DNA of 64,000 bases from Planktothrix rubescens CCAP 1459/22. GTDB lineage: Bacteria; Cyanobacteriota; Cyanobacteriia; Cyanobacteriales; Microcoleaceae. The stretch is taken from contig LR882958.1 of the NCBI GenBank assembly GCA_904830895.1, forward strand, positions 558,001 to 622,000, read 5' to 3'. The notes under the pieces were generated by a model. It was not told where the DNA came from. It did not search any database and worked only from the letters and a program-made list of their open reading frames with translations. Positions 53,383 to 61,239 of this stretch are shown one piece after another. Position 1 is the stretch's first letter. Each line of letters starts with the position of its first letter. A program made the position numbers and the translations under genes.

Positions 53383-53718
53383 ATGACAGAAAATCAGTAC
53401 AAAAGAAAAAACACATCAGTGAGCCTGATTAACTATCATTTTGTCTTTTGTCCTAAAAGACGGAAAAGGGTATTAGTCAATGAAGTCAGTAGAAGATTGG
53501 AAGAAATTATCTACCAAAAAGCAAAAGAGCTAGAGTGTGATGTCCTAGCTCTGGAGATAATGCCCGATCATGTGCATTTGTTTATTAGTTGCCACCCTTT
53601 AGTTGCCCCATATCAAATTATGTTTAGAATCAAAGGGGCATCATCAAGAATATTAAGAAAAGAATTTCCTCATTTACTTAAACTGCCTTCTTTGTGGACG
53701 ATGAACGAAAAGAGTTAG
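53383..53718 (+). pseudogene. tnpA: IS200-type transposase TnpA, 3' truncated
   Basis: The 111-residue frame has the Y1 HUH transposase core: SLINYHFVFCPKRRKRVL and the HUH motif MPDHVHLFISC. It continues to FPHLLKLPSLWT, where a normal protein goes on with about 30 residues containing the catalytic Tyr. Here it ends NEKS, so the nucleophile is missing and the enzyme is dead. Confidence 0.85.
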
Positions 53719-54005
53719 GAATGTTAGAATCGGAAACATCGGAATCAGTTAATTTTGAATTATCAAAAAATGACATAACTATTAAACCTTTAGAAATGCA
53801 AATCTATGAGGATTTACAACAAAAATCACACTATTCGGCTTTACAAGATCAATTAAAATTTATCGTTAAACCTGAATTACGCCGGGATCATGAATCTTAT
53901 ATTTTTGAAAAAGCGATCGCCACAGGTTTAAATGGATTAGCCCCTAAAAATTGGCAAGAAGTACCCGATTTAACCGTTGCTAATCTTTATCATTATTTTC
54001 AGTAA
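53694..54005 (+). CDS. Hypothetical protein, possibly a 3' fragment
   Basis: This 103-residue frame begins within the last codons of the truncated tnpA. I do not recognise it. It is acidic and helical (MQIYEDLQQKSHYSALQDQLKF, ESYIFEKAIATGLNGLAPKNW). The absence of a ribosome-binding site and the start inside the transposon end suggest it is the tail of a gene cut by the insertion. Confidence 0.4.
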   Translation: MDDERKELGMLESETSESVNFELSKNDITIKPLEMQIYEDLQQKSHYSALQDQLKFIVKPELRRDHESYIFEKAIATGLNGLAPKNWQEVPDLTVANLYHYFQ

Positions 54006-54009
54006 TTTT

Positions 54010-54103
54010 GTAGTAAGCCCTGAAGGGCTGACTCATAAATCCTAATTATGAGTAATAAATTTACCAGCAAATATGGATTAAGCCCTGAAGGGCTTACTAC
54101 GAT
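54010..54103. repeat. Dispersed repeat, copy 1
   Basis: The copy starts GTAGTAAGCCCTGAAGGGCT and ends GCCCTGAAGGGCTTACTACG, with TAATTATGAGTAATAAATTT between. Other copies are at 58738-58793 (right half only) and 59694-59783. Each end forms a hairpin (AGCCCTGAAGGGCT) and the two ends are inverted. Confidence 0.85.
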
Positions 54104-54168
54104 TGAGGTCAGAAACCGTGTTTCTTAATTCTCTGGTTGGGTTGATCAGGGAAAAAGCCAATATATTC

Positions 54169-54408
54169 CTAAACTTGTTCATAAGCAGCAATAAAATCAT
54201 CTCGTGAGATACCAGATTGAGTGCAGATACTTCTGAGGGTAGAACCTTTAATCAGTTTATGATTGGGCAAAGTTAAAGGAGTAGTTGTGCCATCAGGATT
54301 TTGTCTAATCATAGAAATATGTTCTTTTTCCCTGACTATTGAAAATCCAAAACCCTCAAGTACCTTAATAACCTTTGATTTGGGAGCATCAACTGGAAAC
54401 TTTGCCAT
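54169..54408 (-). CDS. hicA: HicA family mRNA interferase toxin
   Basis: This 79-residue protein follows the HicA double-stranded RNA-binding pattern: KVIKVLEGFGFSIVREKEHISMIR with the catalytic-type His, then TTPLTLPNHKLIKGSTLRSI and LRSICTQSGISRDDF. It would cleave mRNA when free. It overlaps the HicB antitoxin gene by one base and comes second in the unit. Length is normal. Confidence 0.88.
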   Translation of the reverse strand: MAKFPVDAPKSKVIKVLEGFGFSIVREKEHISMIRQNPDGTTTPLTLPNHKLIKGSTLRSICTQSGISRDDFIAAYEQV

Positions 54409-54626
54409 TATACGCTTGCCTCGGCGACAAAAGCTTCGAGGATTGAGGATTCAGATTCTAGCACCGATTCTCCAAAAGTCTCAATATGAAATAAAATAGC
54501 TGATCGCACATCATTTAGAGCTTCTTCATAAGTATCACCTTCACCAACTACAACTCCCTGAATCCCTAACGGATAGGCAATATAACCATCAGGGTGCTTT
54601 TCCACAATGATTTTGATATTTTTCAT
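54408..54626 (-). CDS. hicB: HicB family antitoxin
   Basis: This 72-residue protein begins IKIIVEKHPDGYIAYPLGIQGVVVGEGDTYEEALNDVRSAI, the HicB partial RNase H-fold pattern. It lacks the extra C-terminal DNA-binding domain of longer HicBs. It precedes hicA with an overlap of one base. It should neutralise HicA and may autoregulate the operon. Confidence 0.85.
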   Translation of the reverse strand: MKNIKIIVEKHPDGYIAYPLGIQGVVVGEGDTYEEALNDVRSAILFHIETFGESVLESESSILEAFVAEASV

Positions 54627-54984
54627 TAAAAAATAACTTGGATCAAATTAGATTAGGATTAAGTTTTGCTAATATTCTAGCTTGATTATAGCTTCATTGG
54701 GGGTAGGATGAGGTCAGAAACAGGGTTTCTCTCAAAACCTCTATTTATTGAACGAAAATTGTCTCAGAAACCCGGTTTTTTATCTTCTCAAGTCTTGTTT
54801 AACCAAGTTTAAATCGCAGATAACAGATTGGGTTGATGGGGGGAAAGCCTTTTAACGGTGCTTCTAGGGATTTGTCCGTTAGCCACGCAAGGTTACAGGG
54901 TTTGCCTTCTGTGGATTTGGGGCAGTGGTGTTTTTTGACGAGTGGTGCTAAGATAATTATCAGAATCGAAAACAAGGAAAAACA
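54627..54984. other. 358-bp region with gene fragment A and palindromes
   Basis: It contains two AGAAACCGGGTTTCT-type palindromes (near 54717 and 54769). On the minus strand a gene fragment reads KHHCPKSTEGKPCNLAWLTD up to FPPINPICYLRFKLG and a stop (about 54812-54952). The same block recurs at about 55720-55876. No intact gene was seen before 54985. Confidence 0.6.
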
Positions 54985-55209
54985 ATGTCAACAGTTTATC
55001 GGTTAAAAGCCAGCGAACTAGATACTAATATTTTAGAAGAAATCAAAGCGACTTTTGGAGATAAAGAGATTGAAATTATTGTTTCACAATTTGATGAAAC
55101 TGAATACCTTTTGAAATCAGAAGTCAATAAAAATCGACTTTTGCAAGCCGTTGATAACGTGAAAAATCGGCAAAATTTAGTTGAAGTTAACTTACCCGAT
55201 TTACAATGA
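54985..55209 (+). CDS. Type II antitoxin (YefM/RelB-like position)
   Basis: This 74-residue acidic protein, with the start YRLKASELDTNILEEIKATF and a C-terminal amphipathic helix (NRLLQAVDNVKNRQNL), resembles the short antitoxins that pair with YoeB in cyanobacteria. It overlaps the toxin gene by four bases (ATGA). It should fold on and block the toxin. The family name is not certain. Confidence 0.75.
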   Translation: MSTVYRLKASELDTNILEEIKATFGDKEIEIIVSQFDETEYLLKSEVNKNRLLQAVDNVKNRQNLVEVNLPDLQ

Positions 55210-55472
55210 GCAGAAGAATTGTTTTTGAATCTTCTGCCTTTGAAGATTTTACTGAGTGGGTAAAATTAGACAAAAAGATTTATCGCAAAATTGTCGAACT
55301 GATTAAAGATATAGACAGATCGCCGTTTGAAGGATTGGGTAAACCTGAACCTCTGAAATATGAGTTAAGTGGTTTTTGGTCAAGACGTATTGATAATGAA
55401 CATCGTTTAGTTTACCAAGTTACGGATGAAGAAATTGCGATCGTGGCTTGTAAGTATCATTACAATGAATAG
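55206..55472 (+). CDS. Txe/YoeB family toxin
   Basis: This 88-residue RelE-superfamily mRNA interferase has the YoeB pattern: FESSAFEDFTEWVKLDKKIYRKIVELIKDI, GKPEPLKYELSGFWSRRIDNEHRLVYQV with the catalytic-type Glu, Arg and His, and VACKYHYNE at the end. It starts inside the antitoxin stop region (ATGA overlap). It cleaves ribosome-bound mRNA when released. Confidence 0.9.
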   Translation: MSRRIVFESSAFEDFTEWVKLDKKIYRKIVELIKDIDRSPFEGLGKPEPLKYELSGFWSRRIDNEHRLVYQVTDEEIAIVACKYHYNE

Positions 55473-55921
55473 TGGTAGAGTGGGCAGACTAAAAGGCTTA
55501 AAATTTATTACTTTCATCTATTCACACAGCCGAGGATTCCCCTATTCTGTTATAGGTTAAGCTTCTAAAACAGTGCGTTGCAACTAATTTATAATAGTTT
55601 GAATCAGGTGCGGGTCTTGGGGTGAGAAAGTTCCCCAGAACAGAAACCGGGTTTCTTAATTTAATCTTGGGTAAGCCACAAAAATTGTTGCAGAAACCCG
55701 GTTTCTTATCTTCTCAAGCCTCATCTAACCAAGTTTAAATCGCAGATAACAGATTGGGTTGATGGGGGGAAAGCCTTTTAACGGTGCTTCTAGGGATTTG
55801 TCCGTTAGCCACGCAAGGTTACAGGGTTTGCCTTCTGTGGATTTGGGGCAGTGATGTTTTTTGACGAGTTGCAGGTAGATGTCGGCGGCGGGTTTCGTGA
55901 AATCCTTGGGGTAGTGGTAAG
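55473..55921. other. 449-bp region with gene fragment B
   Basis: It holds two palindromes AGAAACCGGGTTTCT (near 55638 and 55694). On the minus strand a second copy of the broken gene is present: AADIYLQLVKKHHCPKSTEG, CNLAWLTD and PINPICYLRFKLG to a stop (about 55730-55893). A short C-terminal scrap at 55560-55628 matches the end of fragment C. No intact gene is present. Confidence 0.6.
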
Positions 55922-56044
55922 ATGGAAAAATGGATTCAAGGTTGTTTTATGTCAAATCCTGAATTATTGGCTCAACGGCGGCAGTTATCGTGTGCCGAAA
56001 AGTGGCAAAAGATACTAAACATTGAAGTGGTAAAACACCTATGA
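55922..56044 (+). CDS. Small open frame before an antitoxin gene
   Basis: A 40-residue frame reads MEKWIQGCFMSNPELLAQRR onward to NIEVVKHL. It overlaps the next ATG by four bases (ATGA). This tight coupling hints at translation, but it could be a remnant fused to the toxin-antitoxin promoter. I do not recognise it. A second start (MSNPELL) is at 55949. Confidence 0.3.
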   Translation: MEKWIQGCFMSNPELLAQRRQLSCAEKWQKILNIEVVKHL

Positions 56045-56319
56045 ATACTACAGATAATTCCCCAATGTCGGATAAGTCGTCGGCGGTTGCGATATCTGTA
56101 ACGGAGTTACAACGCCAGCTTAATGAGTCACTTAAGCAACTATCGCCAGAGCGATTACAGGTGCTTGCTGATTTTGCTGCTTACCTGGCTTATGCCGAAA
56201 GCGAAGCTGCAACCGAGGAACTCTTGGCAATTCCTGGATTGCTCGAACGAGTTAAGCAAAATCAAGCAACCCCTAAAACCCATTATAAAAGCTGGAGAAA
56301 CATTCGCTCTGATGTATGA
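56041..56319 (+). CDS. Type II antitoxin
   Basis: This 92-residue protein has an N-terminal Ser-rich part, then VTELQRQLNESLKQLSPERLQVLADFAAYLAYAESE, the pattern of cyanobacterial antitoxins linked to RelE-like toxins. The C-terminal RVKQNQATPKTHYKSW segment would bind the toxin. It overlaps the toxin gene by eight bases. Confidence 0.75.
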   Translation: MNTTDNSPMSDKSSAVAISVTELQRQLNESLKQLSPERLQVLADFAAYLAYAESEAATEELLAIPGLLERVKQNQATPKTHYKSWRNIRSDV

Positions 56320-56575
56320 AGTTCTCCTCCATCCTGATGCTCAAAAGGTTTATGCTAACGCTCCCAAAGCCCGAGCTAAGAAAATTGCCCGATGTTTGCA
56401 GCAGCTAGAGCAAAATCCTCGATCTCACCCTAATATTAAAGCCCTCAAGGGAGATTATGCAGGGTACTATCGCTATCGAATCGGAGATTATAGGGTCATT
56501 TATTCGGTAGAAGATGAAGTGGTTCAGGTTTTTGTTGTCGCGATAGCGCATCGTAGTGAGGCTTATGAACCGTGA
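56312..56575 (+). CDS. RelE/ParE-type toxin
   Basis: This 87-residue protein starts MYEVLLHPDAQKVYANAPKARAKKI and contains the RelE core LKGDYAGYYRYRIGDYRVIYSVEDEVVQVFVVAIAHRSEAY. The catalytic-type Arg/Lys residues and compact size fit an mRNA interferase. The start at 56312 lies within the end of the antitoxin. The frame is open further upstream but that part is unlikely to be used. Confidence 0.88.
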   Translation: MYEVLLHPDAQKVYANAPKARAKKIARCLQQLEQNPRSHPNIKALKGDYAGYYRYRIGDYRVIYSVEDEVVQVFVVAIAHRSEAYEP

Positions 56576-56654
56576 AATGCGATTCCCTAGGGGACGGCAA
56601 CGCAATCGCGCTATCAATAACCTCCGGTTGGTCTAAAATCCCTTTATCCGGCGT

Positions 56655-57122
56655 GATCGACCCACTCTACAAATTTACGTTTCTAAAACAGTCCTTTGCA
56701 GCCAATTCATAATAGTTTGAATCAGGTGCGGATCTTGGGGTGAGAATGTAGGAATATTGGGATGGGGTGAGTCGGTAATAACGCAGATTGTAGCGTCGAA
56801 GCGAGTGAGAGAATCGAGAAAAGTTTGGCTAAAACCTTGGGATTTTGCCTCTTCGTAGAAAATGAGGATGGGGTGTTTTTCCCAGTCTAGGAGTTGCCAA
56901 TAGATTTTGAGATCGGTGAGGGTGCGGGGCGATGCCCTCAGTGGATTTGGGGCAGAGGTGTTTTTTGACGAGTTGCAGGTAGATATCGGCGGCGGGGTTA
57001 TCGCGGTTATCGAATTTGCTACCGTCGATGCAGAGGAGTTGGAGGGTTTGGTAGAGGTTAGTTTCGGTGAGTTGGGCTTGCAGGAGTTGGGCGAGTTTGA
57101 CTATTGGGATATCCCTATGCTG
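56655..57122 (-). pseudogene. Gene fragment C, frame-broken, unrecognised family
   Basis: On the minus strand the sequence reads IVKLAQLLQAQLTETNLYQT, CIDGSKFDNRD, AADIYLQLVKKHLCPKSTEG. It then shifts frame to LTDLKIYWQLLDWEKHPILI, FYEEAKSQGFSQTFLDSLTRF, and ends LIQTIMNWLQRTVLET with a stop. It has lost at least one frame. Fragments A and B contain its middle and an alternative end. I do not recognise the family. The 579-bp stretch before the DUF262 gene holds nothing else. Confidence 0.6.
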
Positions 57123-57154
57123 TAATTATAAGGATAACTTCAAATTAACTCTCT

Positions 57155-58741
57155 ATGGCTGAAACTTACTACTTTATTAAAGATTTAATCAATGATGTAC
57201 AGAGGGGAAGGATTAGAATTCCGTCTTTTCAACGGGGTTTTGTTTGGGATTCAGATCGGGTTTCCCTCTTTATAGACAGTATTTATAAAGAGTTTCCTTT
57301 TGGTTCTGTATTAATTTGGAGAACTAGAAATTGTTTACGAACTGAAAGGAATCTAGGGCCTTATAAACTTCCTGAGAATGATTTGGAATATCCAATAGAT
57401 TATGTGCTTGATGGGCAGCAGAGAATAACCTCTATTTTTGGTATATTTCAAAATTATCTTACTGCTGGAGATAGCGAGAATACTGATTGGACTAATCTGT
57501 TCTTTGAACTAAATAGCAAAGAATCCGTTCCCTTTCAATATTTGGAAGATTCTACAAATTATGATGCAACAAAATTTTTTCCGCTCAAGTATGTTTTCGA
57601 CTCTCCTAACTATAGAAAAGCTACTAGAAATTTAGATGAGAATCTAGCACAACAGATAGACGAGCTAGTAGACAGATTTACCAAAGCTAGAATTCCTGTA
57701 GAACGATTTGAAAGTGAAGAACCGAAATACGTTGCCACCGTTTTTGAGAGGATTAATAGGAAAGGGGTTGAATTAGATACTTTGCAGCTTTTATCTGTTT
57801 GGAACTGGAGTGTAGAGTTTGACTTACCAGAGAAGTTTAGAGAAGTTGCTGAAGAATTGGAACCATTCGGCTTTAAAGAGGTAGGCTCTGATTTACTCCT
57901 CAAATGCTGCTCTGCGGTAGTAATGAATAGTGCCAATCCAGAAGGTTTTATGGAACTTCCTGGTAGTGCAGTACGAGACAAATTTGAGGAAATCCGCAGA
58001 GGCATATCTCGGGCTATTGACTTTTTGAAGACTGAGCTAAATGTTTTCTCTCTTAAGCTTTTACCAATGGAAAACATATTAGCCGTTTTAACCTCATTCT
58101 TTGCTTCGTCACAGAAACAACCCCCTCCTTTCTCTCAAGAGCAATACAAAGTTATCAAAAAATGGTTTTGGCGTGCGTGCTTTTCTCAAAGATATGCAAG
58201 GGGAGGAGCTAAGAGTACCGATATAGATTTGGCAGAAGTCCAAAACCTGAAGGCAGGCAAACCTCATACACTTGGAGACTTTGACGTATCCTTAGATACC
58301 AGTTTCTTTCTCAATTACTCCTTCCGAATGTCTTCAGTTGCAACAAGTACATTTATTCTTCTTTTAGCACAGGGAAAACCATTAAACTTTATTCAAGGGA
58401 CAAATGTATCTTTACAAAAGGTTTTATCCCTAGGTAATCGAAATGAATTTCATCATATTTTTCCAAAAGATTACTTGGAAGGACTGAACAAGTATAAAGA
58501 TAACCAAATAAATTGTTTGGCAAACTTTTCATTACTTGCCCGAACTGACAATAATAAAATCAAAAATCTACCACCTAGCAAATACCGTCTTCTAATGCCT
58601 GCTGACACTAAAATTTTCGATGAAATAATAGCGACGCATTTCTGTCCTGCCAATGCGTTCGAGGATGATGACTATGAGAGTTTTCTAAGGTTAAGATCTG
58701 AATTGTTGCTTCAAAAAGCAAAAGAACTGTCCCAATTATGA
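57155..58741 (+). CDS. DUF262-HNH protein, GmrSD-like type IV restriction candidate
   Basis: This 528-residue protein has the DUF262 domain with RIRIPSFQRGFVWD (about 20-32) and the ParB-like nucleotide motif DGQQR at 86-90. Its C-terminal DUF1524-like HNH region has NEFHHIFPK (His433-434) and NQINCLANFSLLARTDN. GmrSD and SspE have this two-domain layout and use NTP hydrolysis to attack foreign or modified DNA. Here it is a single fused gene, without neighbours from a known system. Defence is inferred from the family. Confidence 0.82.
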   Translation: MAETYYFIKDLINDVQRGRIRIPSFQRGFVWDSDRVSLFIDSIYKEFPFGSVLIWRTRNCLRTERNLGPYKLPENDLEYPIDYVLDGQQRITSIFGIFQNYLTAGDSENTDWTNLFFELNSKESVPFQYLEDSTNYDATKFFPLKYVFDSPNYRKATRNLDENLAQQIDELVDRFTKARIPVERFESEEPKYVATVFERINRKGVELDTLQLLSVWNWSVEFDLPEKFREVAEELEPFGFKEVGSDLLLKCCSAVVMNSANPEGFMELPGSAVRDKFEEIRRGISRAIDFLKTELNVFSLKLLPMENILAVLTSFFASSQKQPPPFSQEQYKVIKKWFWRACFSQRYARGGAKSTDIDLAEVQNLKAGKPHTLGDFDVSLDTSFFLNYSFRMSSVATSTFILLLAQGKPLNFIQGTNVSLQKVLSLGNRNEFHHIFPKDYLEGLNKYKDNQINCLANFSLLARTDNNKIKNLPPSKYRLLMPADTKIFDEIIATHFCPANAFEDDDYESFLRLRSELLLQKAKELSQL

Positions 58742-58793
58742 GTAATAAATTTACCAGTAAATATGAATTAAGCCCTGAAGGGCTTACTACGAT
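58738..58793. repeat. Dispersed repeat, copy 2 (right half)
   Basis: ATGAGTAATAAATTTACCAG followed by AATATGAATTAAGCCCTGAA and GGGCTTACTACG matches the right half of the repeat at 54010. It begins within the last codons of the DUF262-HNH gene and supplies its stop, so the protein end is affected by the repeat. Confidence 0.8.
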
Positions 58794-58924
58794 AGATATT
58801 CGGCATCTTTTTGCAAAAAGTAGGCGGTGGCTACATTTTCATCCATCGACTGCTGTTAGACCATTTTGCCTCATTAGAATCCAATGATTGAATAAATAAA
58901 ATGGAAAATTTCTTCAAGAATTAC

Positions 58925-59368
58925 CTACAAGTTAGGGTCTACAGGATTGATATCTTCCGGGGGTGGATGACGACCCCGTAATTCCTCTTCGGCCCGAATT
59001 GTCAACATATTTGACCGATTCAAATCAAGGGCTTGCACCGTTGCTCGACCAGTCGCCGTGAACCCGATCATTTCCACACCATTCCAAGCAAAGTGAGCAT
59101 TCCATCTCTGTTGACGCGGATTAAAAATATAGACAACTTCACCCGTTTCTGCATCTTCAATTTTCTGCCGTGCGCCCTTCCGAAGCGAACAGGAAACACA
59201 GGCAAGGGCTAAATTTTCTGCTGTGGTTTCGCCACCTGCAACAACAGGAATAACGTGGTCGATGTGAAATGTAGCGACTTGACCAATCTGAGATATGCCA
59301 CAATATTCACAACGGTTATTAGCTCGTTGAATCACCCATCGACGGAGAGAAGCGGTCATCTTTGTCAT
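58925..59368 (-). CDS. HNH endonuclease
   Basis: This 147-residue protein starts TKMTASLRRWVIQRANNRCEYCG and carries the zinc-binding CxxC pairs (Cys20 and Cys23, then CVSC near 58-61) and the HNH core FHIDHVIPVVAGGETTAENLALACV. It should cut or nick DNA; the target is unknown. It lies six bases after a 67-residue gene on the same strand, a pairing I recall as common in cyanobacteria. No host system is evident. Confidence 0.85.
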   Translation of the reverse strand: MTKMTASLRRWVIQRANNRCEYCGISQIGQVATFHIDHVIPVVAGGETTAENLALACVSCSLRKGARQKIEDAETGEVVYIFNPRQQRWNAHFAWNGVEMIGFTATGRATVQALDLNRSNMLTIRAEEELRGRHPPPEDINPVDPNL

Positions 59369-59374
59369 TAATAA

Positions 59375-59578
59375 TTACTGGCTCACCCGTGTTGAACGTA
59401 ACTGTAGCAATGATAAAAATTCCATCAATTCAACCAGTCCCTCGGCTTCCTGTTGTTCTGCTTGAGATAGGGTGTAACCTTCATCCTGACGATCTAAGAG
59501 AAATTGCAAACGGGATTGAACTGCTGGCGACAGTTGAAAGCGAGTCAGTTCTAGGGGAATTTCGACGATTTCGGGCAT
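59375..59578 (-). CDS. Small partner of the HNH endonuclease
   Basis: This 67-residue helical acidic protein (LTRFQLSPAVQSRLQFLLDRQDEGYTL, then EGLVELMEFLSLLQL) belongs to no family I can name. It ends six bases before the HNH gene, so the two form an operon. It could be a regulator or inhibitor of the nuclease, but nothing in the sequence proves it. Confidence 0.65.
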   Translation of the reverse strand: MPEIVEIPLELTRFQLSPAVQSRLQFLLDRQDEGYTLSQAEQQEAEGLVELMEFLSLLQLRSTRVSQ

Positions 59579-59693
59579 AGAACAGTTAGCCTCAGTCTGT
59601 AATTCTGTGATTCTATTTTAGTCGTTTCAGGGGCGATCGCGGTTATCTTCCCCAAACCAACGCCGGATAAATCACCAGATTATTACCTATTTG

Positions 59694-59783
59694 TAGTAAG
59701 CCCTTCAGGGCTGACTCATCAATCCTAATTATGAGTAATAAATTTACCAGTAAATATGGATTAAGCCCTGAAGGGCTTACTAC
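59694..59783. repeat. Dispersed repeat, copy 3
   Basis: It starts TGTAGTAAGCCCTTCAGGGC and ends AAGCCCTGAAGGGCTTACTACG, the same unit as at 54010. Its right edge carries the TAG that ends the next gene on the minus strand. Confidence 0.85.
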
Positions 59784-61060
59784 GGTAGGTATTGGGCAAT
59801 ACGACGACTTGCACCTGGTTGTCCGAGGCGACGTTTTCCGTTTTCTGCTATTAATTTTAATTGCTCGGAATTAAGAAGAAGCGATCGCAATATTTCAGGA
59901 ATTTCTATCGGATTTTCTACTATAATTAATGATCGCCCTAATAGACGCTGTTGATTATTAGCAAAGGTGGGGGTAAATTGTGGCCCCTCGCCCGGAATTG
60001 CGATCGCTGGTTTCCCTAAACCGACAAATTGTTCTGTTGCAGTTCCCGCCATGGCGATCGCAATATTCCCTAAAGCTAAACAATCATTAAATGCTTGATT
60101 TGTCAAGATTAATATAGCATTTTTTTGAGAAAAAATTAATTCTCCGTGACCCCAAGGAAAGTTAAGATTAGGTAATCTTAAATCTGGGGTTTCTTGCCAT
60201 TGGTGAAGCGACAGAGATTGACAAAAGGGTTGCAGGTCTAAACTAGAGGCGATCGCACCTAAAAACACCAATTCTTGATAGCTAGGGATCGGATTTTCTG
60301 TTGATCGGATCGAGCTTTGAATAATTGCATCTACTCCTTGTAAAATTATATCCCAATTTCGATTAACTTCTGGAGAACGGGAACCGGGTAATATTGTAAT
60401 GAATAGCGATCGCTGCTGTAATTGATCAATATTAGAATTATCAATATTAGGTTCTAAATTATCCATCATGGGATTTCCTAAATCAATCGCCGGAATCCCA
60501 TATTTTTGTAAGGTTTCAGTTGTTATAGTATCCCTAGGAAATATCCCTAAACACCGAGAATGATTCATTAACCAACGTTCCCAAGGAAAATAAATTGAAT
60601 CAGAATATTTATACCATTTCCACATTCCGGTTAGGGGTAATTTTTCCTGTTCATCACGGAGATAATAGTCGGATTTTGCTGTTCCGATAAAAGCATAATT
60701 TCCCCCACTTAACCAAGCTAAAAATAAAGGCACAATATCCCCGACGGCGAGAATTATTCCCCCTTGTTTTACCCATTGACGAATTGTTTGATATTGCTGA
60801 ATAATTAAGGGAAATAACCCTGCTTGTAGATCTCGCCAGAGTTGGTGTTTATCCATATAAATAAAACCCCCAGAAGGTAGGGATTTTACTGATCCGATAA
60901 TGGGAACGTTGTCTAGTTGAGTGTAAGATTGTCCTAGTCCCACTAAGGGTAAGGCGGCGAGTTCCGGGGGATGGGGCTGTTTTTGGAGTTCTCGTAAAAT
61001 CCTAACGGCGATCGCATCTTCCCCATGACCATTACTCACCGATAGAATTTTGACAGTCAT
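59780..61060 (-). CDS. Lipid-A-disaccharide synthase-related protein
   Basis: This 426-residue glycosyltransferase-fold protein of the cyanobacterial LpxB-related family has KILSVSNGHGEDAIAVRILREL, GGIILAVGDIVPLFLAWLSG, SDYYLRDEQEKLPLTGMWKW, and a C-terminal TATEQFVGLGKPAIAIPG. True LpxB makes lipid A from UDP-diacylglucosamine. This family is distinct and its substrate is unknown. Its last codons reach into the dispersed repeat, which supplies the stop. Confidence 0.85.
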   Translation of the reverse strand: MTVKILSVSNGHGEDAIAVRILRELQKQPHPPELAALPLVGLGQSYTQLDNVPIIGSVKSLPSGGFIYMDKHQLWRDLQAGLFPLIIQQYQTIRQWVKQGGIILAVGDIVPLFLAWLSGGNYAFIGTAKSDYYLRDEQEKLPLTGMWKWYKYSDSIYFPWERWLMNHSRCLGIFPRDTITTETLQKYGIPAIDLGNPMMDNLEPNIDNSNIDQLQQRSLFITILPGSRSPEVNRNWDIILQGVDAIIQSSIRSTENPIPSYQELVFLGAIASSLDLQPFCQSLSLHQWQETPDLRLPNLNFPWGHGELIFSQKNAILILTNQAFNDCLALGNIAIAMAGTATEQFVGLGKPAIAIPGEGPQFTPTFANNQQRLLGRSLIIVENPIEIPEILRSLLLNSEQLKLIAENGKRRLGQPGASRRIAQYLP

Positions 61061-61091
61061 GGTCTAACTTCCTCAATAGGTTGTAATATTT

Positions 61092-61123
61092 TATCAGTTA
61101 TCAGTTATCAGTTATCAGTTAAA
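61092..61123. repeat. Octanucleotide-like tandem repeat
   Basis: Four copies of TATCAGT(T) in a row lie in the gap between the divergent lipid-A-related gene and the REC-GGDEF gene. Simple repeats of this kind mutate quickly. A promoter for either gene may be close. Confidence 0.8.
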
Positions 61124-61239
61124 TAAATAAACCCAAGATTTTTACTGATAAAAAAAACTGTGATTTATTCTTAACTGATCATGCGGATACTTGATGAATC
61201 AATTCTGTTTTTTAACCTGATTTAATCTGATTAAATTAT

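Larger units (their letters stand above)
52700..53710. mobile_element. Decayed IS605-type element with divergent tnpA and tnpB
   Basis: It has divergent genes: tnpB on the minus strand starting at 53347 and tnpA on the plus strand starting at 53383. The tnpB-side end has the hairpin CCCACCCCT/AGGGGTGGG (52715-52744) close to GACACTCCC. TnpB has lost its central domain and TnpA its C-terminus with the far end, so neither half is functional. The tnpA end runs straight into an unrelated open frame at about 53700. Confidence 0.8.

Noticed and set aside
56907-57125. Plus-strand frame before the DUF262 gene
   Set aside because: Antisense to the broken minus-strand gene, which has the better coding character.
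57610-58077. 155-residue minus-strand frame
   Set aside because: Antisense to the DUF262-HNH gene; Ser-rich composition of a shadow frame.
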